A stretch of DNA of 14,495 bases from NCBI GenBank assembly GCA_009391845.1, contig QWJG01000014.1, forward strand, positions 1 through 14,495, in the 5' to 3' direction. This stretch comes from Chloroflexota bacterium (GTDB lineage: Bacteria; Chloroflexota; Dehalococcoidia; UBA2979). Under the pieces are notes generated by a model. It had not been told where the DNA came from. It ran no database searches and saw only the letters and a list, made by a program, of their open reading frames with translations. This document shows positions 7,563 to 14,353 of the stretch, one piece after another; positions within the stretch are counted from its first letter, which is position 1, and each line of letters begins with the position of its first letter. The position numbers were made by a program, and so were the translations under genes.

Positions 7563-7577
7563 GCCGGCTAAGCCGGC
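7563..7577. repeat. Hairpin between purS and the MFS gene
   Basis: GCCGGC-TAA-GCCGGC is a perfect 6-bp inverted repeat with a 3-nt loop in the 91-nt gap between purS and the transporter gene. On the minus strand it is not followed by a T-run, so it is at best a weak or Rho-assisted terminator or an attenuating structure. I see no clear promoter in the rest of this gap. Confidence 0.45.
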
Positions 7578-7596
7578 TGCGAGTGTAGCCGTCGGG

Positions 7597-7869
7597 TCAA
7601 TCGCCGGCGGCTACCGCAACCTCCGCGAGGTCGAAGCGGAAGTCCTCGATCACCTGGTTCGCCAGCAGTTGCCGGCACATCTCCGTGATCGACGCCTCCG
7701 CGGACTCGGCGCTCGGCGCCTCCAGCGTGACCTCGATCCGCTTGCCCACCCGTACCCGCTGCGCCCCCGCGAACCCGAGGTTCTTCAACCCATCGAGGAC
7801 CGCCAACCCCTGCGGGTCGTTCACCAGCGGCTTCAGCATCACTTCGATCTCGGCGAGGTAGCTGGCCAT
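7597..7869 (-). CDS. purS: Phosphoribosylformylglycinamidine synthase subunit PurS
   Basis: The small subunit that bridges PurQ (glutaminase) and small-type PurL in FGAM synthase, the fourth step of purine synthesis. At 90 residues it has typical length. Family features are LKPLVNDPQGLAVLDGL (12-28), VRVGKRIEV (39-47) and MCRQLLANQVIEDF (64-77). The ribosome site is strong: AGAAGGA (plus-strand 7876-7882), 6 nt before the ATG. It follows purC after 53 nt, a gap that holds an inverted repeat. PurS implies the separate PurS/PurQ/PurL architecture, yet neither purQ nor purL follows; the next gene is an MFS transporter, so the partners must lie elsewhere in the genome. Identification is confident despite the small size. 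Confidence 0.93.
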   Translation of the reverse strand: MASYLAEIEVMLKPLVNDPQGLAVLDGLKNLGFAGAQRVRVGKRIEVTLEAPSAESAEASITEMCRQLLANQVIEDFRFDLAEVAVAAGD

Positions 7870-7886
7870 CGGTTGTCCTTCTCGTC

Positions 7887-7902
7887 GGTCTCAATCGAGA
7901 CC
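7887..7902. repeat. Inverted repeat just upstream of the purS ribosome site
   Basis: GGTCTC-AATC-GAGACC, a perfect 6-bp inverted repeat with a 4-nt loop, sits in the 53-nt purC-purS gap. In the minus-strand transcript the hairpin ends 4 nt before the AGAAGGA of purS. It could protect an mRNA end after processing or modulate purS translation. There is no T-run, so it is not an intrinsic terminator. Confidence 0.5.
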
Positions 7903-7922
7903 CGTTGTTCCAGTCGGGGGCG

Positions 7923-8831
7923 CTAGCCCGGCAGTTCGCTCCCGGTGATCAGGCGGTACGCCTCCAGGTAGCGCGCGCTCGTCGCCTCAACCACCTCGTC
8001 CGGCAGCACCGGGCCCGGCGCCGTCTTGCCCCAGTCGAGACCTTCGAGGTAGTCGCGCAACGGCTGCTTGTCGAAGGACGGCTGGTCCGCGCCTGGCAGG
8101 TACTTCGACGACGGCCAGAACCGCGAGGAGTCGGGGGTCATCACCTCGTCGATCAGCGTCACTTCACCGTTCAGCATCCCGAACTCGAACTTCGTGTCGG
8201 CGACCAGGATCCCCCGCTGTGCCGCGTGATGCGAGCCGTACCGATAGAGCGCCAGCGCGCGCAGCCGCACCGCGTTCGCCACCTCGACGCCCAGCACCGC
8301 CTCGGCCTCCTCGAACGTCATCGGCGCATCGTGGTCGGGTGGCTCCGCCTTCGTCGAGGGTGTGAAGATCGGCTCCATCAGTTGGCTGCACTTCAGCAAC
8401 CCCTTCGGCAGCGTGATCCCGCAGATCGATCCGCTTCGTTGGTACTCCGCCCAACCAGACCCCGCGACATAACCGCGCACCACCGCTTCGACCTTCAGCA
8501 CCTCGGCGCGGCGCATCACCATCGAGCGCCCGTAGTACTCCGCCGGGCAGTCCACCCCCAGCTCCGAGGCGTTCGAGGCATCGAGGACCGCGATGAAGGC
8601 GTTGGGCACGACCTCGGTGGTGCGCTGGAACCAGAACTCCGAGAGGCGGGTCAGTACCTCGCCCTTCCTCGGGATGCCGTTCGGCAGCACCACGTCGAAC
8701 GCCGAGACGCGGTCGGTGGCGACGAGAAGCAACCGGTCGTCGCCCAGTGCGTAGAGGTCGCGCACCTTGGCGCGGTGCAGCAGCTCGAGGTCGAGCGACG
8801 TCTCCATCATCACTGGCGTGGCGACAGTCAT
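7923..8831 (-). CDS. purC: Phosphoribosylaminoimidazole-succinocarboxamide synthase (SAICAR synthetase)
   Basis: Joins CAIR with aspartate using ATP to give SAICAR, the substrate of PurB in the same cluster. It has 302 residues, matching the longer, yeast-like form rather than the roughly 237-residue E. coli form. Motifs in order: AKVRDLYALGDDRLLLVATD (21-40), DRVSAFDVVLPNGIPRKGEV (40-59), EVLKVEAVVRGYVAGSGW (110-127), and the signature ILVADTKFEFG (208-218) followed by LIDEVMTPDSSRFW (226-239). Its ATG overlaps the purB stop (ATGA, 4 nt), and GGAG lies 7 nt upstream (plus-strand 8839-8842), so it is translated with purB. PurB acts on the product of PurC, so the coupled pair makes metabolic sense. 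Confidence 0.96.
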   Translation of the reverse strand: MTVATPVMMETSLDLELLHRAKVRDLYALGDDRLLLVATDRVSAFDVVLPNGIPRKGEVLTRLSEFWFQRTTEVVPNAFIAVLDASNASELGVDCPAEYYGRSMVMRRAEVLKVEAVVRGYVAGSGWAEYQRSGSICGITLPKGLLKCSQLMEPIFTPSTKAEPPDHDAPMTFEEAEAVLGVEVANAVRLRALALYRYGSHHAAQRGILVADTKFEFGMLNGEVTLIDEVMTPDSSRFWPSSKYLPGADQPSFDKQPLRDYLEGLDWGKTAPGPVLPDEVVEATSARYLEAYRLITGSELPG

Positions 8832-10150
8832 GCGTTCACTCCACTGGCGGCGGCGCCGAGGCCGAGTCGATCGAACGAGTCGTCGACGTGAGCCAGATAC
8901 GCCTCGATGTTGAACAGGGCGTCGAAGTCGGCCGGCGAGAGTCTCGAGGTCACCTCGGCGTCCGCCTCGAGCAGCTCGCGGTAGGGGAGGTCGTCGTGCC
9001 AGGCGCGCATCGCGTGCCCCTGCACGATCTTGTACGCCGCCTCGCGGGTCATGCCCGCCGCCAGCAGCGCGTTCAGCACCTTCGCCGAGAAGATGAGGCC
9101 GCGCGTCATGTCGAGGTTCTGGCGCATCCGCTCGGGGTACACCACCAACCCGCGCATCACCCCGGTCAAGATCTTCAGGCTGTAGGCCAGCAGGCCGGTC
9201 GAGTCGGGGAACGCGATCCGCTCTGCGCCCGAGTGCGAGATGTCGCGCTCGTGCCAGAGCGGCACGTTTTCAAGGCCGACCGTCGCGTAGCCGCGCAGCG
9301 TGCGCGCGAGACCGCAGACCCGCTCGCACAACTCCGGGTTCCGCTTGTGCGGCATCGAGGACGATCCGGTCTGCGCGCCCTCGGTGAACGGCTCCTCCGC
9401 CTCGCGGATCTCCGTGCGCTGGAGCGCGCGGATCTCGGTCGCGAACTTTTCGAGCGAAGCGCCGACACCGGCGAGCACCGAGAGATAGAACGCGTGTCGG
9501 TCCCGCTGAATGATCTGCGTCGTGATCGGCGCGACCGCGAGGCCCAGCCGGTTGCAGGCGTTCGCCTCGACCGACGGCGGCACCGAGGCGTGCGTGCCGA
9601 CCGGACCGGACATCTGGCCGACGGCGACCTGCTCGCGCGCCAGCGCGAGGCGCTCCTCGTGGCGGCGCAGCTCATCGACCCAGACGGCGAGCTTGAGGCC
9701 GAAGGTGGTCGGCTCGGCGTGAACGCCGTGGGTACGGCCGATGCAGATGGTGCGACGGTGCTCGACCGCCCGCTTCGCGATGACGGCTTTCAGCTCCCCG
9801 ACCTGGGCGGTCAGGAAGTCCAGCGCGTCCACGAGCTGCAGGCAGGTCGCGGTGTCCCAGACGTCGTTGCTGGTGAGGCCGTAGTGCACCCAGCGCGACT
9901 CGTCGCCCAGCGAATCGGCGACTGATCGCAGGAACGCCGTCACGTCGTGGTGCGTCTCCTCGATGTAGCGCATCACGTCCGGCACGTGCACCCGCGCCTT
10001 CGAGGTGATCGCCGCCACGTCCGCGGCCGGGATCACACCCTCGTCGCCCCACGCCTCCACGACCGCCAGTTCGACCTTCAGCCAGGTCTGGAACTTGTGC
10101 TCGTCGGACCAGATCGCCGTCAGCTCCGGCACGCTGTAACGGTCAATCAT
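8828..10150 (-). CDS. purB: Adenylosuccinate lyase
   Basis: Cleaves fumarate from SAICAR and from adenylosuccinate, acting twice in purine synthesis; a homotetramer of the fumarase/aspartase superfamily. At 440 residues it has normal length. Catalytic histidines fall at the same numbers as known for the Bacillus subtilis enzyme: H68 in EETHHDV, H89 in RWVHYGLTSNDVWDTA and H141 in GRTHGVHAEPTTFG. The superfamily signature GSSSMPHKRNP (262-272) is intact, with the flexible-loop catalytic Ser (about 263) and Lys269. GAGGAG (plus-strand 10158-10163) lies 7 nt before the ATG, inside the cupin gene, which overlaps purB by 8 nt. The downstream end overlaps purC by 4 nt. Confidence 0.97.
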   Translation of the reverse strand: MIDRYSVPELTAIWSDEHKFQTWLKVELAVVEAWGDEGVIPAADVAAITSKARVHVPDVMRYIEETHHDVTAFLRSVADSLGDESRWVHYGLTSNDVWDTATCLQLVDALDFLTAQVGELKAVIAKRAVEHRRTICIGRTHGVHAEPTTFGLKLAVWVDELRRHEERLALAREQVAVGQMSGPVGTHASVPPSVEANACNRLGLAVAPITTQIIQRDRHAFYLSVLAGVGASLEKFATEIRALQRTEIREAEEPFTEGAQTGSSSMPHKRNPELCERVCGLARTLRGYATVGLENVPLWHERDISHSGAERIAFPDSTGLLAYSLKILTGVMRGLVVYPERMRQNLDMTRGLIFSAKVLNALLAAGMTREAAYKIVQGHAMRAWHDDLPYRELLEADAEVTSRLSPADFDALFNIEAYLAHVDDSFDRLGLGAAASGVNA

Positions 10151-10481
10151 TCGCGAACTCCTCGCGTACCGGCGAGAACACCTCGATCAGCGTCGCCGCA
10201 TCCACGGCGCGCACGTAGTGCGGCATCCCACCCGGGATCAGATAAGACGCACCCGGTCCCAGCATCCAGTTCTCGTCGCCGATCTCAAGCTGAATCTCAC
10301 CGTCGGCGACGGTACCCGCCTGCTCGTGCGGATGCGTGTGCCCCGGAACCTCGGCGCCCGGACTGAGCGTGATCTGAACCAGCGTCACGTGATCGCCGGA
10401 GACCAGCGTTCGCCGGACCACCCCCGGAAACATCTCGATCGGTTTCGTCTCGCTGTATTCGCGTGTTCGGGGGTCGGCCAT
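10143..10481 (-). CDS. Small cupin-domain protein, KdgF-like
   Basis: A 112-residue single-domain cupin. Motif 1 is GHTHPHEQAGTVADGEIQL (47-65), with putative metal ligands H48, H50 and Gln54 where many cupins have Glu. Motif 2 is PGASYLIPGGMPHYV (76-90), with H88. The HxHPHEQ pattern and the C-terminal VFSPVREEF (101-109) closely resemble the KdgF/pectin-degradation type of cupin. KdgF opens the ring of unsaturated uronates, but no uronate genes are nearby, so that activity should not be assumed. It sits between purD (88-nt gap) and purB (8-nt overlap). AAGGAG (plus-strand 10489-10494) lies 7 nt before the ATG. Fold and metal site are well supported; function in the purine context is unknown. 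Confidence 0.85.
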   Translation of the reverse strand: MADPRTREYSETKPIEMFPGVVRRTLVSGDHVTLVQITLSPGAEVPGHTHPHEQAGTVADGEIQLEIGDENWMLGPGASYLIPGGMPHYVRAVDAATLIEVFSPVREEFAND

Positions 10482-10569
10482 GGGGAGGCTCCTTCGAGCT
10501 AGCCGGCGTGTCGGTTCGTCGTTCGGTCAGTTGCAGCGCGGTTGTTCGTCTCGTTGCTCATCGGCCAGC

Positions 10570-11856
10570 TCATCGCACGCCGACCTGCAAGGGCTGATCG
10601 GCGGTCAGTCCGATGTCCGTCCGATAGTGCGCGCCCTCGAAGGAGATGCGCGCCACGTTCTCGTAGGCGCGCACGCGCGCCTCCTCGATCGTCGTGCCGC
10701 GCGCGACCACGCAGAGCACGCGCCCGCCCGCCGTCACGAGCTGGCCGCCCTCCTCGCGCGCTCCCGCCACGAACACCTGCACGTCCGCGTCGACGCGATC
10801 GAGGCCGCTGATCGGCTTTCCCGTTTCGTAGCTTCCGGGATACCCGCCCGACGCCATCATCACGCCCACCGTCGCGACGTCGTCCCACTCCACCTCGACG
10901 TCCGCCAATCGGCGTTCCGCCACGGCGAGGCAGATCTCCAGCAGGTCGCTACGCAGCTTCGTGAGCAAGATCTCGGTCTCGGGATCCCCGAACCGCGCGT
11001 TGAACTCCACAACCTTCGGGCCAGCCGGAGTCACCATCAACCCGGGGTAGAGCACCCCCGCGAACGGTCGGCCCGCCGCGGCGAGCGCTGCGATCGCGCG
11101 CTCGGTCACGTCAAGGCGGATCCGCTCGGCAATCTCCTCGTCGAGCCAGCCGGGCGGCGAATAGACGCCCATCCCGCCCGTATTCGGACCAACGTTCCCG
11201 TCGAACACCGGCTTGTGGTCGCAGGAGAACGGCATGTGCCGCACCGTCGTCCCGTCGCTGAACGCGTGCGCCGAGGTCTCGCGCCCGTACATCCGTTCCT
11301 CGACGACGATCCGCGTACCCGCGTCGCCGAACAGGCGCTCGACCATCACCTGATCGATCGCCGCCTCCGCCTCCGCGATGTCGTCACAGACAGTCACGCC
11401 CTTACCGGCGGTGAGGCCGTCGGGCTTGATCACGACCTGGTAGCCGCACTCCCGGACATAGCGTTTCGCCGTCTCGGGGTCGTCGAACGATTGGGAGATC
11501 GCGGTGGCGATGCCAGCCTCGGCCATGAGCTGATTGGCGAATGCCTTCGAACCCTCGATCTGCGCCGCGGCGGCGCTCGGGGCAAAGACCTTGAAACCCG
11601 CCTCCGCGAGGCGATCCGCGAGACCGGCGGAGATCGGGTCGTCCGGACCGACGATCACGAGGTCCGCGCTGACACGCTCCGCAAGTCCGAGCACGGCGTC
11701 AAAGTCCATCACCGTGACGTCGGACACCAGCTCGCCAAGCTGCTGCATCCCGGCGTTCCCGGGCGCGATCCAGAGCTTCGAGAGCCGCGGAGATTGTGCG
11801 AGCTTCCAGGCGATCGCGTGCTCGCGTCCGCCGCTGCCGAGTAAGAGGACGTTCAT
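10570..11856 (-). CDS. purD: Phosphoribosylamine-glycine ligase (GAR synthetase)
   Basis: Couples phosphoribosylamine with glycine using ATP, the second step of purine synthesis. It has 428 residues, the normal monofunctional length, with no PurM or PurN fusion. ATP-grasp landmarks: N-terminal VLLLGSGGREHAIAWKL (3-19), VIVGPDDPISAGLAD (67-81), VVIKPDGLTAGKGVTV (141-156), the family signature GPNTGGMGVYSPP (223-235) and the metal-binding VEFNARFGDPETE (283-295). The C-terminal region (SGGYPGSYETGKPISGL) also fits. It begins 18 nt after the guaA stop, with only a weak G-rich ribosome site, so it is probably carried on the guaA transcript. The 88 nt separating it from the cupin gene hold no feature beyond the cupin's Shine-Dalgarno. 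Confidence 0.96.
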   Translation of the reverse strand: MNVLLLGSGGREHAIAWKLAQSPRLSKLWIAPGNAGMQQLGELVSDVTVMDFDAVLGLAERVSADLVIVGPDDPISAGLADRLAEAGFKVFAPSAAAAQIEGSKAFANQLMAEAGIATAISQSFDDPETAKRYVRECGYQVVIKPDGLTAGKGVTVCDDIAEAEAAIDQVMVERLFGDAGTRIVVEERMYGRETSAHAFSDGTTVRHMPFSCDHKPVFDGNVGPNTGGMGVYSPPGWLDEEIAERIRLDVTERAIAALAAAGRPFAGVLYPGLMVTPAGPKVVEFNARFGDPETEILLTKLRSDLLEICLAVAERRLADVEVEWDDVATVGVMMASGGYPGSYETGKPISGLDRVDADVQVFVAGAREEGGQLVTAGGRVLCVVARGTTIEEARVRAYENVARISFEGAHYRTDIGLTADQPLQVGVR

Positions 11857-11874
11857 CGCCCTACCCCCACTCGC

Positions 11875-13551
11875 CTACTCCCACTCAATCGTGCCCGGTG
11901 GCTTCGAGGTGATGTCGTACACCACCCGGTTCACCTCCGGCACCTCGTTTGTGATCCGCGTCGAAATGTTCGCCAACAGGTCGTACGGCAACCGCGCCCA
12001 GTCCGCCGTCATCGCGTCCTCGGCCGTCACCACGCGCAGCGCGATCAGGTGCCCGTACGTCCGGAAGTCCCCCTGCACGCCAACCGTCGAGGTATCCGTC
12101 AGCACCGCGAACGCCTGCCACAGTTCGTAGTAGAGGTTCGCCTTCTTGATCTCGTCCATGACGATCCAGTCGGCGCGCCGCAGCACGTCCAACTTCTCCG
12201 CCGTCACCTCGCCGATCACCCGGATCGCCAGCCCCGGCCCCGGGAACGGCTGCCGGTAGACCATCTCGTCGGAGAGCCCCAGCTCCTTGCCGACGCGCCG
12301 CACCTCGTCCTTGAACAGGTTCCGCAGCGGCTCAATCAGCGTGAACTGCATGTCCTTCGGCAACCCGCCCACGTTGTGGTGGGTCTTGATCTTCACCGCC
12401 GCGTCGCTGCCCGTCGAGGCCGACTCGATCACGTCCGGATACGTCGTCCCCTGCGCGATGAAGTCGACCTTGCCGAGCTTCTCCGCCTCCGCCTCGAACA
12501 CCCGGATGAACGTCTCGCCGATCCGAATCCGCTTCGTCTCCGGCGCCGTCACCCCGGCCAGTTCGCGCATGAACCGGTCCTGCGCCTCGACGTGCAGCAG
12601 GTTGATTTTCATCTGCTCGCGGAACGTCGAAACCACGCGCTCCGGCTCACCCATCCGCAGCAGCGCGTTGTCCACGAAGATGCACGTGAGCTGGTCGCCG
12701 ACCGCGCGATGCACGAGGGCTGCCGCCACCGCCGAGTCGACCCCGCCCGAGAGCGCGCAGATCACCTTGCCGTCGCCAACGGCCTTCCGGATCGCCTCGA
12801 CCGACTCGTCCACGAACGACGAGGCCGTCCAGTCCCCCGCGCAGTGCGCCACCTCGAACAGGAAGTTGCGGATCACCTGCTCGCCCTGGCGCGTATGCAC
12901 CACCTCCGGGTGAAACAGGATCCCGTACCGTCCGGCGTCGTCCGCCATCGCCGCGATCGGCGCGTTTTGTGACTGCGCGATCGCCCGGAACCCCGGCGGA
13001 AGCTGCTCGATCCGATCGCCGTGCGACATCCACACCGGCAACGAGGTGGGCAGCGTCTTGAACAGTTCGTTCGAGGCCTCGGCAACCTCGATGATCGCGT
13101 GCCCGTACTCCCGGCTGCCCGCCGCCTGCACGCTGCCGCCCAGCGTGTGAACCAGCAGCTGCATCCCGTAGCAAATCCCGAGGATCGGCAGTCCCGAGGC
13201 GATCACCCAGTCCGGGAGCTGTGGTGCGCCGTCGGCATAGACCGAGGCCGGCCCGCCCGACAGCACGAACGCCTTCACCCGCAGGTGGCTCAGTTGTTCC
13301 GGTGGCGTGTTCCACGGAACCAGCTCGGAGTAGACGCTCGCCTCGCGGATCCGCCGCGTGATCAGCATCGAAAACTGCGAGCCGTAATCGAGCACGACAA
13401 CCGTCTCCGGCGCGTTCGGCGCCGGCGTCAGGACCTGCCCCGGTTCGCGCCGCTCCGCGATTTCGAGGTAGGTCGCAACCTCGCTGTCGCCGGAAGCGCG
13501 AATCCGATCCGCCGAGGCGGAGCTGTCTGTGGTTGGTTCGATCATGGGCAC
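11875..13551 (-). CDS. guaA: GMP synthase (glutamine-hydrolysing)
   Basis: Aminates XMP to GMP using glutamine and ATP. It has 558 residues, longer than the usual 510-525 because about 48 residues precede the first strand [12 protein letters not shown] (50-61). The class I glutaminase domain (about 50-235) has nucleophile C127 in [21 protein letters not shown], and H214/E216 in [10 protein letters not shown]. The ATP-pyrophosphatase domain has the P-loop [16 protein letters not shown] (265-280). The dimerisation domain ends in the classic KPPGTIEWE. The start is GTG 13551 or ATG 13545; both leave the extension, because no other ATG, GTG or TTG lies in frame before the domain begins. It is the first gene of the minus-strand cluster, 18 nt ahead of purD, and divergent from tsaC across 109 nt. 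Confidence 0.97.
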   Translation of the reverse strand: MPMIEPTTDSSASADRIRASGDSEVATYLEIAERREPGQVLTPAPNAPETVVVLDYGSQFSMLITRRIREASVYSELVPWNTPPEQLSHLRVKAFVLSGGPASVYADGAPQLPDWVIASGLPILGICYGMQLLVHTLGGSVQAAGSREYGHAIIEVAEASNELFKTLPTSLPVWMSHGDRIEQLPPGFRAIAQSQNAPIAAMADDAGRYGILFHPEVVHTRQGEQVIRNFLFEVAHCAGDWTASSFVDESVEAIRKAVGDGKVICALSGGVDSAVAAALVHRAVGDQLTCIFVDNALLRMGEPERVVSTFREQMKINLLHVEAQDRFMRELAGVTAPETKRIRIGETFIRVFEAEAEKLGKVDFIAQGTTYPDVIESASTGSDAAVKIKTHHNVGGLPKDMQFTLIEPLRNLFKDEVRRVGKELGLSDEMVYRQPFPGPGLAIRVIGEVTAEKLDVLRRADWIVMDEIKKANLYYELWQAFAVLTDTSTVGVQGDFRTYGHLIALRVVTAEDAMTADWARLPYDLLANISTRITNEVPEVNRVVYDITSKPPGTIEWE

Positions 13552-13582
13552 GGATTCCAGGGGAGTGGACCGCTAAGAAAGC

Positions 13583-13611
13583 AGCCTATCCAGCCGCTAT
13601 AGTCCGGTCAA
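13583..13611 (-). promoter_or_regulatory. Putative guaA promoter
   Basis: On the minus strand TTGACC (13611-13606) resembles a -35 box, and TAGGCT (13588-13583) lies 17 nt on as a weak -10 box (3 of 6 matches, including the key T, A and final T). Transcription would begin near 13576, leaving a leader of about 25-30 nt. That is too short for a purine riboswitch. It overlaps the putative tsaC -10 box. Confidence 0.4.
13598..13603 (+). promoter_or_regulatory. Putative tsaC -10 box
   Basis: TATAGT differs from the consensus TATAAT at one position and stands out in GC-rich DNA about 60 nt before the proposed CTG start. No matching -35 hexamer is present at 16-18 nt spacing. It lies inside the spacer of the proposed guaA promoter, so the two divergent promoters would interfere. 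Confidence 0.35.
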
Positions 13612-13648
13612 CGAACACCGTCCGCCCCGCCTCCCGACCCCACCCGCC

Positions 13649-13654
13649 GAGGAG
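13649..13654 (+). promoter_or_regulatory. Shine-Dalgarno GAGGAG deciding the CTG start of tsaC
   Basis: GAGGAG lies 6 nt before CTG 13661, the ideal spacing. It is the only strong ribosome site in the region and fixes the start of a frame that has no ATG, GTG or TTG until 14018. Confidence 0.65.
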
Positions 13655-13660
13655 CGACCG

Positions 13661-14353
13661 CTGCCCATTCTCACCCCCGCCGAATCCGAAGACGTCATCA
13701 GCCGCATCCTCGCGGGTGGCATCGCCGGCATCCCCACGGACACCGTCTACGGACTCGCCGCGCTCGCCACCGACCGCCAGGCCGTCGCCAGCCTCGTCGA
13801 GGCCAAAGGCCGCGCCGCCGATCAGCCGATCGCCCTCCTCTTCGACTCGATCGCCGATGTCAGCCGCCACCTCGCCGATCCGCGCGTCCTCGATGAGATC
13901 GCTCGCTTCTGGCCCGGTGGCCTCACCGCCGTCGTCCGCGCCGCGCCCGGTTCCACGATCGTCGCCCCCGTCGTCACCGAGGCCGGCACGATCGGCATCC
14001 GTAAGCCGGACGACACCTTGGCGCGCGCCATCATCCGCGCCTGCGGCGGCGTCCTCGCCGTCACCAGTGCCAACCGCCACGGCCAACCCCCCGCCACCAC
14101 CGCCGACGAGGTCATCGCCGCCTTCGGCGATCTGCTGCCCGTCCTCGACGGCGGCGACCGCCCCGAGGGCATCCCCTCCACCGTCGTCGACCTGACCGTC
14201 GATCCCCCGCGCCTGCTCCGCGCCGGTGCCGTCGATGTCTCAGTGCTCTTCCCGCCGCCCCAGCGCGACCCGTCGCGCGACCCCGACGGAGATCCACCGA
14301 GGCCCAACGACCCCGATCAACCCGCGCCGGACGCGCCTGAAACAGCCCTCTAG
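13661..14353 (+). CDS. tsaC: Threonylcarbamoyl-AMP synthase, TsaC/Sua5/YrdC family (CTG start)
   Basis: Makes threonylcarbamoyl-adenylate from threonine, bicarbonate and ATP, the first step of the universal t6A37 modification of ANN-decoding tRNAs. The 230-residue frame shows YrdC-domain landmarks: GIPTDTVYGLAAL (23-35), VEAKGRAADQPIALLF with the K-x-R motif (46-61), FWPGGLTAVV (83-92), TIGIRKPDD (110-118), VTSANRHGQP with the S-x-N motif (134-143) and IPSTVVDL (171-178). The C-terminal Sua5 domain is absent, so it is TsaC-like, with an extra Pro/Asp/Arg-rich tail of about 33 residues. The frame is open back to a TAA at 13574 but has no ATG, GTG or TTG before a TTG at 14018, which would delete half the domain. 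CTG 13661 follows GAGGAG by 6 nt and restores a complete N-terminus. ATT 13667 is a less likely alternative because its spacing of 12 nt is long. Confidence 0.85.
   Translation: MPILTPAESEDVISRILAGGIAGIPTDTVYGLAALATDRQAVASLVEAKGRAADQPIALLFDSIADVSRHLADPRVLDEIARFWPGGLTAVVRAAPGSTIVAPVVTEAGTIGIRKPDDTLARAIIRACGGVLAVTSANRHGQPPATTADEVIAAFGDLLPVLDGGDRPEGIPSTVVDLTVDPPRLLRAGAVDVSVLFPPPQRDPSRDPDGDPPRPNDPDQPAPDAPETAL

Noticed and set aside
10480..11844. A 454-codon plus-strand open frame opposite purD
   Set aside because: purD is complete on the other strand; this frame is His/Arg-rich with no recognisable domain.
12049..12972. A 307-codon plus-strand open frame opposite guaA
   Set aside because: It is antisense to the ATP-pyrophosphatase and glutaminase domains of guaA and has shadow-like Arg/His/Leu composition.
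13552..13660. Purine riboswitch upstream of guaA
   Set aside because: The leader implied by the promoter is only about 25-30 nt, and no aptamer core sequence is seen in the 109-nt gap.
13533..14195. A 220-codon plus-strand frame overlapping tsaC
   Set aside because: It is a Ser/Pro/Arg-rich shadow; the YrdC motifs are in a different frame that begins at CTG 13661.
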